Shown: positions 16,292 through 24,178, numbered from the stretch's first letter. The stretch: 64,000 nucleotides of DNA from DASQFI01 sp035633215 (GCA_035633215.1 DASQFI010000054.1:1-64000), one strand, 5' to 3'. The notes: generated by a model from the letters alone, not told the origin. Made by a program: numbers and translations.

Positions 16292-16897
16292 ATGACGCGT
16301 GACGCGATCGTCGTCGGCATCTCCGGCACGTTTTTCGGTCTGATCGTGGGCTGGATTCTCGGCAGCCAGATGGCGACGCCCGCGCCGGCGGCGTCGACCG
16401 CGGTCACGGCCTCGGCGCCGGAGTCGGCGCCGGAGTCGGCGCCCCCACCACTCGACACCGCGCGCGCGGCCGATCTCGAGCGCCGCGCCAAGGCGCAGCC
16501 GGCCGACGCCGCCGTGCGCGTGGAGCTGGCCAATGTCTACTACGACGCCCGCCGGTTCGACCTGGCGATCCCGTGGTACGAAGCGGCGCTGGCGATCGAC
16601 GCGAAGAACGTCAGCGCCAGCACGGACCTGGCGATCTGCTACTACTACACGAACGAGATCGATCGCGCGCTGGCGCAAATCGATCGTTCCCTCGCGGTCG
16701 ATCCGCGGCACGTGAAGAGCCTGCTCAACCAGGGCATCATCCGGTACGGCAAGGAAGACCTGAAAGGCGCCGCCGAATCGTGGGAGAAGGTCGTGTCGAT
16801 CGCGCCCGAGAGCGACGAAGCCCGCCTGGCGCGCCAGGGCCTTGAAGGGCTCAAGTCCGGCCACGCGCGGGGCCGAGGCGCGGGAGGCCGTCCGTGA
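16292..16897 (+). CDS. Membrane-anchored TPR protein
   Basis: 201 residues. An N-terminal membrane segment (about residues 6-24, IVVGISGTFFGLIVGWILG) is followed by an Ala/Pro/Ser linker with a short repeated ESAPESAP. About three TPR units come next: ADAAVRVELANVYYDARRFD, SASTDLAICYYYTNEIDRAL and SLLNQGIIRYGKEDLKGA. TPRs are protein-interaction scaffolds; the partner is unknown. It overlaps the next gene by four bases (GTGA), suggesting coupled translation. Confidence 0.75.
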   Translation: MTRDAIVVGISGTFFGLIVGWILGSQMATPAPAASTAVTASAPESAPESAPPPLDTARAADLERRAKAQPADAAVRVELANVYYDARRFDLAIPWYEAALAIDAKNVSASTDLAICYYYTNEIDRALAQIDRSLAVDPRHVKSLLNQGIIRYGKEDLKGAAESWEKVVSIAPESDEARLARQGLEGLKSGHARGRGAGGRP

Positions 16898-17196
16898 GCG
16901 TGGTCCTCATATGGATCGTGCGTCTGCTGGTGGTGCTGCTCATCGTCCGGCTGGTGATGCGGGCCTTCGGGAGGGGCCGCGGCGCGCAGATACCGCGTCC
17001 ACGCGCCCGTGATGTTGAGCGCGCCGGCGGCACACTGGTGCAGGATCCGCGGTGCGGCACCTACTTGCCCAAGTCGCGCGCCCTCACGGTCGGCGCCGGA
17101 GTGGACGCCAAATACTTCTGTTCGGCCGCCTGCCGCGATGCCTACGCGGCACAGGAGGACTCGAGCCTCAAATCTCGAGCCGCAGGTCTCAAGTGA
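16894..17196 (+). CDS. Small membrane protein with Cys motif (PP0621/YHS-like)
   Basis: 100 residues from GTG 16894. One N-terminal membrane segment (residues 3-21) is followed by a basic stretch and then RCGTYLPKSRALTVG and YFCSAACRDAY. The three cysteines resemble those of PP0621-type and YHS-like small proteins, which may bind metal. Function is not known. It overlaps the TPR gene (GTGA) at its start and the aldolase at its stop (TGATG), so the three genes are translationally linked and lead into the microcompartment locus. Confidence 0.65.
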   Translation: MSVVLIWIVRLLVVLLIVRLVMRAFGRGRGAQIPRPRARDVERAGGTLVQDPRCGTYLPKSRALTVGAGVDAKYFCSAACRDAYAAQEDSSLKSRAAGLK

Positions 17197-18062
17197 TGGA
17201 TTCGACCGATCAGCTTCGCGCCGACATCGTCGAGGTCGGCCGGCGCCTCTGGGTGCGCGGATTCGTCGCGGCCAACGACGGCAACATCTCGGTCCGCCTC
17301 GGTCCCGACCGCCTGCTGATGACGCCGGCCAGCGTCTCCAAGGGCTTCATGACGCCGGACATGATGGTCGTGACCGACCTCGACGGCCGTCTCCTCGAGG
17401 GTGCGCCGGGCCGCAAGCCCTCGTCCGAAGTGCTGATGCATCTCGTGGCGTACCGGCAGCGGCCGGACGTGGGCGCGGTGGTCCACGCGCATCCGCCGCT
17501 GGCGACCGGGTTTGCCGTCGCGGGCATCGCGCTCGACCGCGCCGTACTGGCCGAGGTGGTGACCACGCTCGGGAGCATTCCGATTGCGAAATACGGCACG
17601 CCCTCGACGCGCGAGCTGGCCGACACGGTCGCGCCGTACGTGAAATCGCACGACGGATTGCTGCTCGCCAATCACGGCGCGCTCGCACTCGGGCGGGATC
17701 TGTTCGGCGCGTACTACAAGATGGAGACGATCGAGCACTTCGCCCGTATCAGTCTCACGGCGCGTCTTCTCGGCCGCGAGCACCTGCTCTCCCGCGAAGA
17801 GGTCATGCGGCTGCAGGATCTGCGATCGACGTACGGCATCGCCGCGCCCGCGCCGATCTGTCCGGATCCGGCGCCAACCGGGGACGATCCGTCGTGTCAG
17901 GTCATTCAGGCGCCGGTCTCGACGGCCGAGCGTCTCGTTCCCGACACGCACGGCGGACCGGGCGCGCGCGTTTCGATAGGTACTGACGGCGAGATTCGGC
18001 TAACATACGCCCAGCTTACGGCGCTCATCGACGAGGCCGTCAAAGCGATCGCGGGCCGCTAG
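17196..18062 (+). CDS. Class II aldolase/adducin-family protein (FucA-like)
   Basis: 288 residues from ATG 17196, which overlaps the preceding stop by one base. FVAANDGNISVR, TPASVSKGFM, HLVAYRQRPDVGAVVHAHPP and LANHGALALG carry the zinc-binding histidines and substrate loops of class II aldolases such as fuculose-1-phosphate aldolase. The roughly 65-residue C-terminal extension after LLSREEVMRLQDLR is not part of the core fold. Microcompartment shell genes follow 97 bases downstream. In planctomycete/verrucomicrobial microcompartments, a class II aldolase of this type splits fuculose- or rhamnulose-1-phosphate and feeds lactaldehyde to the shell interior. That role is the best inference here. 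Confidence 0.8.
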   Translation: MDSTDQLRADIVEVGRRLWVRGFVAANDGNISVRLGPDRLLMTPASVSKGFMTPDMMVVTDLDGRLLEGAPGRKPSSEVLMHLVAYRQRPDVGAVVHAHPPLATGFAVAGIALDRAVLAEVVTTLGSIPIAKYGTPSTRELADTVAPYVKSHDGLLLANHGALALGRDLFGAYYKMETIEHFARISLTARLLGREHLLSREEVMRLQDLRSTYGIAAPAPICPDPAPTGDDPSCQVIQAPVSTAERLVPDTHGGPGARVSIGTDGEIRLTYAQLTALIDEAVKAIAGR

Positions 18063-18121
18063 GCAGGTTGCGCACGCCGTTTTGACTGAAGTTTGAAGTT
18101 CGAAGTTTTCAGTTCAGAGTT

Positions 18122-18145
18122 CAGGCTGCTTATTTGAGCAGCCTG
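18122..18145 (+). promoter_or_regulatory. Hairpin just before the BMC-H ribosome binding site
   Basis: CAGGCTGCT and AGCAGCCTG form a perfect 9-bp stem with loop TATTTG. It is followed by a strong GGAGG (18149-18153), six bases from the ATG. There is no T run, so it is not a typical terminator. Such a hairpin could mark an RNA processing or stabilising site that raises BMC-H output over the aldolase. Tandem GAAGTT units precede it at 18090-18120. Confidence 0.5.
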
Positions 18146-18158
18146 CTCGGAGGCATCC

Positions 18159-18446
18159 ATGGGCGAGGCACTGGGAATGATTGAGACGAAGGGTCTCGTC
18201 GCGATGATCGAGGCGGCCGACGCCATGGTCAAAGCCGCCAAAGTGACCCTGGTCGGCTGGGAAAAGATCGGCGCCGGCTACGTGACGGCGATCGTGCGAG
18301 GCGATGTCGCTGCCGTCAAGGCCGCGACCGACGCCGGCGCCGCCGCCGCGCGACGCGTTGGGGAGCTTGTCTCCGTGCACGTCATTCCGCGTCCGCATGC
18401 GAATCTCGAAGACGTGCTGCCCATCGGCAAGGCGACGAAGGGCTGA
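18159..18446 (+). CDS. BMC-H microcompartment shell protein (PduA/EutM-like)
   Basis: 95 residues, a single BMC domain. ALGMIETKGLVAMIEAADAM, the pore-loop KIGAG, TAIVRGDVAAVKAATDAGAAAA and HVIPRPHANLEDVLP match hexamer-forming shell proteins almost word for word. Hexamers tile the facets of the shell, and the KIGAG loop lines the central pore. It has its own strong ribosome binding site and is followed by three pentamer genes, a one-to-three ratio of BMC-H to BMC-P genes. Confidence 0.95.
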   Translation: MGEALGMIETKGLVAMIEAADAMVKAAKVTLVGWEKIGAGYVTAIVRGDVAAVKAATDAGAAAARRVGELVSVHVIPRPHANLEDVLPIGKATKG

Positions 18447-18470
18447 GCAAGGGAAGGCATTTGACTTTTC

Positions 18471-18743
18471 ATGATTCTCGCCAAAGTCGTCGGCACCGTC
18501 GTCGCCACAAGAAAAGATGAGCGGCTCGTCAGCAACAAGCTGCTTATCGTCCGGCCAATCGATCCCACCGGCAAGGCCGAAGGCAGCTATCTCGTCGCGG
18601 TGGATACCGTCGATGCCGGGTCGGGCGAGACCGTCCTGATCGTGAGCGGCAGTTCCGCCCGCATGGCGTCCGGCCTGAAGGACTGTCCTGTTGACGCCGC
18701 CATCGTGGGCATCGTCGATCAGATAGAAGTGAAGGAGACGTGA
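18471..18743 (+). CDS. BMC-P vertex protein 1 (EutN/CcmL family)
   Basis: 90 residues. ILAKVVGTVVATRKDERL, the KLLIVRPID strand, AVDTVDAGSGETVLIVSGSSAR and DAAIVGIVDQIEV are diagnostic of EutN/CcmL pentamers that cap the corners of microcompartment shells. It lies 24 bases after the BMC-H gene and 19 bases before the next pentamer gene. It keeps the SGSSAR motif, so it is the most canonical of the three copies here. Confidence 0.94.
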   Translation: MILAKVVGTVVATRKDERLVSNKLLIVRPIDPTGKAEGSYLVAVDTVDAGSGETVLIVSGSSARMASGLKDCPVDAAIVGIVDQIEVKET

Positions 18744-18762
18744 GCCGAGGCGCCACACTCTG

Positions 18763-19029
18763 ATGCAGATAGCCCGGGTCATCGGCGACGTCGTCTCGAC
18801 CGTGAAGGACCCGCTGCTCGTGGGACACAAACTGCTCGTGCTGCAGCCGGTCAGCCCCGATCGCCAGCCTGCCGGGCGGACGGTCGTCGCGGTCGATGCC
18901 ATCGGCGCCGGGGTGGGGGAGCACGTGTTTTTCGTGCGCGGCCGCGAGGCCTCGTTTCCGTTTCTGCCCGCCGAGACACCCACCGATGCCTGCGTCGTCG
19001 GGATCGTGGACCGCTGGGATCTGGGGTAA
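18763..19029 (+). CDS. BMC-P vertex protein 2 (EutN/CcmL family)
   Basis: 88 residues. MQIARVIGDVVSTVKDPLL, HKLLVLQPV, AVDAIGAGVGEHVFFVRGREA and DACVVGIVDRWDL follow the EutN/CcmL pattern. The segment after the VRGREA turn is divergent. It is a paralogue of its two neighbours rather than a recent duplicate. Three distinct pentamer genes in a row is a known trait of the planctomycete/verrucomicrobial-type loci. Confidence 0.92.
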   Translation: MQIARVIGDVVSTVKDPLLVGHKLLVLQPVSPDRQPAGRTVVAVDAIGAGVGEHVFFVRGREASFPFLPAETPTDACVVGIVDRWDLG

Positions 19030-19041
19030 GGCGTCAGGACC

Positions 19042-19398
19042 ATGCAGCTCGGCCAGGTGATCGGCACGCTCGTCGCGACGAAAAAGCACGCGACGCTCGA
19101 AGGCGCGAAGCTGCTGCTCGTGCAGCCGCTGACGCTCGACGATCAGCCGCGTGGCACGCCGCTGCTCACGATCGACTCGGTCGGCGCCGGCGTGGGAGAG
19201 AAGGTGCTGATCGTCATCGAGGGCCGCGCGGCCGGCGACGCGCTGCGGCGTCGCGCCGCTCCGGTTGACGCGGCGATCATCGGCATCGTCGATCGTGTGA
19301 CAATCGATGAGGGCGCGTCCGAGCCGCCCGGCTCGCCGGCACCACCGGCGTCCGACCTGCCGAAGCGAACGAGAGGCTCGAGCCCGCGACGATCATGA
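19042..19398 (+). CDS. BMC-P vertex protein 3 with C-terminal extension
   Basis: 118 residues. The first 85 or so form a standard EutN/CcmL domain (MQLGQVIGTLVATKKHATLE, KLLLVQPLTLD, SVGAGVGEKVLIVIEGRAA, DAAIIGIVDRV). About 30 Pro/Ser/Arg-rich residues then form a tail (EPPGSPAPPASDLPKRTRGS) not usual in the family, which could be flexible or contact cargo. It overlaps the next gene by four bases (ATGA), tying its translation to that of the small Cys/His protein. Confidence 0.92.
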   Translation: MQLGQVIGTLVATKKHATLEGAKLLLVQPLTLDDQPRGTPLLTIDSVGAGVGEKVLIVIEGRAAGDALRRRAAPVDAAIIGIVDRVTIDEGASEPPGSPAPPASDLPKRTRGSSPRRS

Positions 19399-19637
19399 GA
19401 GACCAGGAACTGCGTGCGCTCGTCCGGGAAGCCGTGTCGCGGCATCTCGGAGATCGCGGCGATGCCGGGCGGGAGGCGATCGTTCGCCACGCGCCCGTCC
19501 CCGTCGCGCCGACGTCTTCGCACGGTCACGCGAGCCACGCGGTCTACATTCATCTCGTGAACGTCGACGAGTCGTGCGTCATCGAGCCGGACGTCGCCTG
19601 CAATCACTGCAATTACTGTCGAAGTCACGGGCACTGA
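19395..19637 (+). CDS. Small Cys/His-rich protein with encapsulation-peptide-like helix
   Basis: 80 residues, not recognised. The N-terminal MRDQELRALVREAVSRHLG reads as an amphipathic helix of the kind that targets cargo into microcompartments. A Pro/Ala linker follows. The C-terminal part holds SHAVYIHLVNVDESCVIEP and then CNHCNYCRSHGH, with cysteines spaced C-x2-C-x2-C plus one upstream and several histidines, plausibly a metal or iron-sulfur site. It overlaps the third BMC-P gene (ATGA), so it belongs to the shell operon. Candidate roles are cargo, an electron carrier or a vertex-associated plug; none can be chosen from sequence alone. Confidence 0.75.
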   Translation: MRDQELRALVREAVSRHLGDRGDAGREAIVRHAPVPVAPTSSHGHASHAVYIHLVNVDESCVIEPDVACNHCNYCRSHGH

Positions 19638-19648
19638 ACGTACCTGGC

Positions 19649-20395
19649 ATGGCACCAGTCACTGACGTCCTGCGCCGGCTCGGCCGCGCCATTCGCGGCA
19701 TGGAAGAGCCGGCCGTCGAGAAGATCAGCGAGGACACGCGCGAGGATCCGTTTCAGGTCCTGATCTCCACGATGCTGTCGGCGCAGACTCAGGATCCCGT
19801 CACCGCGGCGGCCTCGGCGCGGCTGTTTCGCGTGGCGCGGACGCCGCGGACGATGGCGCGGCTCACGCCAAAACAGATCGAGCGCCTGATCTATCCGGTC
19901 AGTTTCTATCGCGTGAAAGCCCGGCACGTGAAAGAGACGTGCCGCCAGCTCCTGGATCGGTTCGGGGGACGAGTGCCGGATCGGATGGAGGACCTGCTGA
20001 CGCTGCCGGGCGTCGGCCGGAAGACCGCCAACCTCGTGCTCATCCTCTCCCACGGCAGCCGCGACAACATCTGCGTGGACACGCACGTCCATCGCATCGC
20101 GAATCGCCTTGGGTGGGTGAAGACGCGCACGCCCGACGAGACTGAGCAGGCGCTGTACAAGGTGCTGCCGCGGCGATGGTGGCCGCGCGTCAACCTCTAT
20201 CTGGTGACGTGGGGGCAGAACGTCTGCCGGCCCGTCTATCCGCGCTGCGCCGCCTGCGTGGTGTCGTCGCTCTGTCCACGCATCGGCGTCACTCGCGAGA
20301 GCCGGACGGCTGATCGTACGGCAGCCCGGACGTCCGGACGACCCCGGCAAGGTCCGGAAACCGCGCCACTATCTCAGCCGGGTACTCACCCGTAA
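19649..20395 (+). CDS. nth: Endonuclease III
   Basis: Nth removes oxidised pyrimidines and cuts the DNA backbone. The 248-residue protein has STMLSAQTQD, the helix-hairpin-helix LPGVGRKTANLVL with the catalytic lysine, and VDTHVHRIANRLG with the catalytic aspartate. An iron-sulfur loop C-x6-C-x2-C-x5-C follows (CRPVYPRCAACVVSSLC). About 37 basic residues follow the cluster, beyond the usual end, and their codons overlap the convergent DUF72 gene by 107 bases. It starts 12 bases after the small Cys/His gene and may share its transcript by position only. Confidence 0.95.
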   Translation: MAPVTDVLRRLGRAIRGMEEPAVEKISEDTREDPFQVLISTMLSAQTQDPVTAAASARLFRVARTPRTMARLTPKQIERLIYPVSFYRVKARHVKETCRQLLDRFGGRVPDRMEDLLTLPGVGRKTANLVLILSHGSRDNICVDTHVHRIANRLGWVKTRTPDETEQALYKVLPRRWWPRVNLYLVTWGQNVCRPVYPRCAACVVSSLCPRIGVTRESRTADRTAARTSGRPRQGPETAPLSQPGTHP

Positions 20396-21302
20396 TCGCC
20401 TGATCGAGCTGGTGCTTCAAGATCACGGCGTTGGCGACCGACTTCGCCGAGAAGTGGTTGTTCAAGTACATCAGCACGCGCCGGTTCGACGACGCGGCCG
20501 CGCGGGCGGTGCGAGCGAATGGCGCCAGCTCGGCCGGCGAGTAGAGATAGTCGTACCGATCTTCAGACGCGTCGTGCTCCCACCACTGCGCCGCGTTTCG
20601 ACCGTGGAGGCGGATGTACGTGAGCCCCGGGGAGGATGGTACGTAGGGCGGATTGGTTTCCAAATCCGCCACGGGCGCCTGCCGAATCGAGCTCGAGAAC
20701 TTCGGCTCGTCGATCAGCACCCAGGCCGCCTCTCGTGCCTGGAGTCGCGCCGTCGTGTCCGCCTCGTCGTCACTCCAGCTCCGATGTCGCAGCTCCACCG
20801 CCAGCGCGTAGCCGCTGAACGCCTCCAGCAGCCAGTCCAGGTAGTCGCGCGTCTCGACTTCGGCGTGAAAGCTCGGCGGGAACTGGATGAGCACGGCGGC
20901 CAGGCGCCCGGCCTCGGCAATCGGATCGATCCCGAGCCGAAACAGATCCACGTCGTCGCGTGAAAGATCCCAGTCGCTGACGCCGTTCCGGGACAGATAC
21001 ATGTCCGGGTGCGTGAACTTCTGAAACAGCTTGATCGCGAATTGAAAGCCGGACGGCGTTCGCCGGACCCAGGCCTGGCTCATCGCCGGCTCCGGCATGC
21101 GGTAGAACGTCGAGTTCACCTCGACCGTGTCGAAGTGCTCCGCGTAATACGCGAGCTCGTCGAACCCGCGGGGCCGCCGGGACGGATAGAACACACCATT
21201 CCACGTCCCCTTCCCGGTCGCGTAGTTCCAGCCGGAAGTTCCCACGGAGATCCGTGTCGGTACGACGGGTACGTCAGGTACGACGGGTACGTCGGGGACC
21301 AT
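20289..21302 (-). CDS. DUF72 family protein
   Basis: 337 residues from ATG 21302; an upstream ATG at 21329 is also possible. ISVGTSGWNYATGKGTWNGVFYP, EVNSTFYRMP, AIKLFQKFTH, VLIQFPPSFHA, AVELRHRSW, YIRLHGRNA and MYLNNHFSAKSVANA are DUF72 hallmarks. The biochemical role is unknown. The first residues VPDVPVVPDVPVVPT are encoded by a GTACG-type tandem repeat. A 30-bp GTAGG repeat unit is embedded in the coding region at 20643-20672, giving ETNPPY. The 3' end overlaps nth. Confidence 0.85.
   Translation of the reverse strand: MVPDVPVVPDVPVVPTRISVGTSGWNYATGKGTWNGVFYPSRRPRGFDELAYYAEHFDTVEVNSTFYRMPEPAMSQAWVRRTPSGFQFAIKLFQKFTHPDMYLSRNGVSDWDLSRDDVDLFRLGIDPIAEAGRLAAVLIQFPPSFHAEVETRDYLDWLLEAFSGYALAVELRHRSWSDDEADTTARLQAREAAWVLIDEPKFSSSIRQAPVADLETNPPYVPSSPGLTYIRLHGRNAAQWWEHDASEDRYDYLYSPAELAPFARTARAAASSNRRVLMYLNNHFSAKSVANAVILKHQLDQAITGEYPAEIVARFPDLAGVVRTSGLPYDQPSGSRE
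20643..20672. repeat. GTAGGGCGGATT palindromic unit inside DUF72 gene
   Basis: GTAGGGCGGATTGG followed by TTTCCAAATCCGCCAC forms an imperfect palindrome matching the left half of the 7290-7345 repeat. It lies inside the DUF72 frame without breaking it. Confidence 0.6.
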
Positions 21303-21412
21303 GAGCCTGAATCTTGTCATCTTCTTCAAGAAAGAAGGCCAGCGTCAGAACGTTCCTGGGACCCGACGTACCTGTCGTACCTGTCGTACCTGACGTACAC
21401 GACGTACCGACG
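21256..21412. repeat. Inverted pair of GTACG tandem-repeat arms
   Basis: The left arm (21256-21297) repeats GGTACGACGGGTACGTC. The right arm (about 21360-21412) repeats CGACGTACCTGTCGTACCTG, its approximate reverse complement, across a 60-base spacer. The left arm also encodes the first residues of the DUF72 protein. The queE start lies 21 bases past the right arm. Confidence 0.75.
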
Positions 21413-21432
21413 ACGACCGTGCCAGAATCAAG

Positions 21433-22077
21433 ATGGTGTTGACCGTCAACGAGATCTACCTGTCAGTACAGGGTGAGTCCACTCATGTGGGTCGTCCGTG
21501 CGTGTTCGTCCGGTTGACGGCCTGCGACCTCCGCTGCCGCTGGTGCGACACCCCATACGCGTTCACCGGCGGCCGCAAGATGTCGATTGACGAGATCGTC
21601 GGCGAGGTGGAGCGGCACGGCACGCCGCTCGTGGAGGTCACCGGCGGCGAGCCGCTGCTGCAGCCTGACGTATATCCGCTCATGGAACGACTCCTCGCGC
21701 GCGGCCACGGCGTCCTGCTCGAGACCGGCGGCCACGTCCCCCTTGACGATGTTCCGGAGCCGGTGGTCGCGGTGGTTGACGTGAAGTGCCCGGGCAGCGG
21801 CGAGGCCGCGCACATGCATTGGCCCAACCTCGAACAGCTGTCGCCTCATGACGAAGTGAAGTTCGTCATCGCCGATCGCGTCGACTTCGACTACGCGGCG
21901 GACGTGGTCGGACGGTTCAAGCTCTCGGAGCGCGCCGCCGCCGTGCTGTTCTCGCCGGTCCACGGCGAGCTGGATCCGGCGACGCTCGCCAAATGGATCC
22001 TGGACGCGCGGCTGCCGGTGCGGCTGCAGATTCAAGCCCACAAGTACATCTGGAGTCCCGAGGCCCGGAGCGTCTGA
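21433..22077 (+). CDS. queE: 7-carboxy-7-deazaguanine synthase QueE
   Basis: A radical-SAM enzyme that converts 6-carboxytetrahydropterin to 7-carboxy-7-deazaguanine on the way to queuosine. The 214-residue protein has EIYLSVQGESTHVGRPCVFV and the cluster motif CDLRCRWCDT (C-x3-C-x2-C) near residue 32. VTGGEPLLQPD, LETGGH and a C-terminal QIQAHKYIW follow. The ATG of queC overlaps its TGA. With queC next door and queA at 694 the window holds three queuosine genes; queD and queF are not seen. Confidence 0.95.
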   Translation: MVLTVNEIYLSVQGESTHVGRPCVFVRLTACDLRCRWCDTPYAFTGGRKMSIDEIVGEVERHGTPLVEVTGGEPLLQPDVYPLMERLLARGHGVLLETGGHVPLDDVPEPVVAVVDVKCPGSGEAAHMHWPNLEQLSPHDEVKFVIADRVDFDYAADVVGRFKLSERAAAVLFSPVHGELDPATLAKWILDARLPVRLQIQAHKYIWSPEARSV

Positions 22078-22766
22078 TGGCGCCCGCCGCGCGCGCGGTC
22101 GTCCTGCTCTCGGGCGGGTTGGACTCGACGACGGCCGCGGCCTACGCGCAGCGTGAGGGATGGCGCCTGTACGGCCTCACCCTCAAGTACGGGCAGATCC
22201 ATCAGCAGGAGATCGAAGCCGCGCGCCGCGTCGGGCAGGCCCTCGGCGTCGTCCGGCACGTCGAGTTGGATGTGGACTTGCGGGCCTTCGGCGGCTCGTC
22301 GCTCGTCGGTGAGGGTGACATCCCCAAAGACCGCGACCCGGCAGGCACGTCGGTGCCGTCAACGTACGTGCCTGCCCGTAACACGGTGTTCCTCTCGCTT
22401 GCGCTCGCGTGGGCGGAAGTGTTGGGCGCCGAACGCATCGTGATTGGCGTCAACGCGCTGGACTCCTCGGGCTATCCCGATTGCCGCCCGGAGTTCATTG
22501 CCGCGTTCGAGTACCTGGCGTCGCTCGGAACGCGCGCGGGTGTCGAGGGCCGGCCGCTCCGCATCTGGGCGCCGCTGCAACAACTCACGAAAGCGGGCAT
22601 CGTACGACTCGGGCGCGAGCTCGGCGTGGACTTCGCGCTCACGCACAGTTGCTACGACCCGCTGCCCGACGGACGTCCGTGCCAGCGCTGCGACAGCTGT
22701 CAGCTTCGCGCGCGCGGTTTTGCCGAGGCTGGCGTGCCCGATCCGTTGTTGTCTCTCGCGCGCTGA
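22077..22766 (+). CDS. queC: 7-cyano-7-deazaguanine synthase QueC
   Basis: QueC uses ATP and ammonia to turn carboxydeazaguanine into preQ0. The 229-residue protein starts at ATG 22077, which overlaps the queE stop. It has the PP-loop VVLLSGGLDSTTAAAYA, the LTLKYGQIHQQE region, STYVPARNTVFLSLALAWAE and GVNALDSSGYPDCRPEF. The zinc site is HSCYDPLPDGRPCQRCDSC near the C-terminus. It is a direct partner of QueE, and the overlap indicates coupled translation. Confidence 0.96.
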   Translation: MAPAARAVVLLSGGLDSTTAAAYAQREGWRLYGLTLKYGQIHQQEIEAARRVGQALGVVRHVELDVDLRAFGGSSLVGEGDIPKDRDPAGTSVPSTYVPARNTVFLSLALAWAEVLGAERIVIGVNALDSSGYPDCRPEFIAAFEYLASLGTRAGVEGRPLRIWAPLQQLTKAGIVRLGRELGVDFALTHSCYDPLPDGRPCQRCDSCQLRARGFAEAGVPDPLLSLAR

Positions 22767-22792
22767 GGAGGAGACAATAACGGTCTTTTCCC

Positions 22793-24178
22793 GTGGCGCG
22801 TCCCCTCAGAGAGCAGTTCGCGATCGCCACCCTGGTCCTCCTCATACCGGTCGGAGCCGTGATGACGTGGGCCGCCGGCGCCGCGTACAACGATCAGCTG
22901 GTCCAACTCTCCGGGGAAACCCAGCGGCTCGCGTCCGCCGTCGCGGCGCATATCGACCAGGATGCGCTGCCGGTCGGCCAGCGGTTCGAAGATTTTCTCC
23001 GCGCGATTCCGCTCCCCGAAGGCAGCATCGTGACGGTCAGCGACGGCGGAAAAGAAATCGTGCGCCACGCCCGGAAGGTTGCCGGGACCGTCGACGAGCT
23101 GGCGCATTCGAGCGCGATCGTCTCGGGCCGAGGCTGGACCGTGACGGTCGGCATCCCGACCGAAGTGGCCTGGCTGCGCGCGGGTCCGATCTACCGGCGG
23201 ATCCTCTACATCTCAGGCATCGCGACGCTGATCATTCTCGCGCTCGAGGCCGTCTTCGTCCGGCGCTGGCTGCCGTCGCTGCTCCACCTCGAACAGAGTG
23301 CCGATCGGGTCGGCGCCGGCGACCTGCGCACCCCGCCGCGCACGGCCATGCCGTCGCGCGAGCTCGAGCACCTGCGCGACGCGTTTACCGACATGGTGGA
23401 CAAGCTGCGCGGCGCGCGCGAAGCCATCGCGAGACAGGTGGAGGAAGAACGGCGCATGCGCGAGGAAGTGGAGCTCCTCCAGCAACAGATCATCCGCCAG
23501 GAGCGGCTGGCCGCCATCGGCGTGCTGCTCTCCGGGATTACGCACGAGCTCAACAACCCGCTCCAGGCGATTTCGGGGTTCTCGGAGGTCCTGCAGCGCG
23601 ACAAGGAACTCAAGGCGGGCGTGCGCGCCGATCTCGCCCTCATTCAGAAGGAGAGCATGCGCGCGAGCGCGATCATCCGCAACCTCTCGCGGTTCTCCCG
23701 TCAGCAGGGATCGACGCCGACGACGGTGCACCTTTCGGACGTCATCGACTCGGTCGTCGAGCTTCGCCAGCGGCGGCTGCAGGAGTTGAATATCTCGCTC
23801 GCCGTCGAGGACAAGGCCGGGCAGCCGGTCACCGCCGTGTTCACGGAGCTGCAACAGGTGGTCCTGAACTTCGTCATCAACGCCGAGCAGGCGGTCGGAT
23901 TGCGGGCGGCGTCCGACCGGCGTATCGCGATCAGGACGCGCGACGCGCCGGCCGGCATCCGTCTGGAGGTTGAAGATTCCGGTCCGGGCGTGCCTCCCGA
24001 ACACGAGTCCAAGCTGTTTCAGCCGTTCTTCACGACCAAGCCCATCGGCGAAGGGACCGGCCTTGGCCTGTCGGTGAGCTACGGCATCATCAAGCACTCG
24101 CACGGCACGATTGGCTATGCGCGAAGCGACGGCGGCGGCGCGGTCTTCTATTTTGAATTGCCCGCCAGAACAGAATAG
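22793..24178 (+). CDS. Membrane sensor histidine kinase
   Basis: 461 residues from GTG 22793. Membrane segments at about 10-30 and 140-157 bracket an extracytoplasmic sensor domain. A HAMP-like region and coiled coil (VDKLRGAREAIARQVEEERRM region) follow. The phosphoacceptor is His251 in GITHELNNPLQA, with the NtrB-like HELNNPL variant. The ATPase domain shows NFVINAEQAV, EDSGPGVPPEH, FFTTKPIGEGTGLGLSVSYG (F, G1 and G2 boxes). No response regulator is adjacent. The signal is unknown. Confidence 0.85.
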   Translation: MARPLREQFAIATLVLLIPVGAVMTWAAGAAYNDQLVQLSGETQRLASAVAAHIDQDALPVGQRFEDFLRAIPLPEGSIVTVSDGGKEIVRHARKVAGTVDELAHSSAIVSGRGWTVTVGIPTEVAWLRAGPIYRRILYISGIATLIILALEAVFVRRWLPSLLHLEQSADRVGAGDLRTPPRTAMPSRELEHLRDAFTDMVDKLRGAREAIARQVEEERRMREEVELLQQQIIRQERLAAIGVLLSGITHELNNPLQAISGFSEVLQRDKELKAGVRADLALIQKESMRASAIIRNLSRFSRQQGSTPTTVHLSDVIDSVVELRQRRLQELNISLAVEDKAGQPVTAVFTELQQVVLNFVINAEQAVGLRAASDRRIAIRTRDAPAGIRLEVEDSGPGVPPEHESKLFQPFFTTKPIGEGTGLGLSVSYGIIKHSHGTIGYARSDGGGAVFYFELPARTE

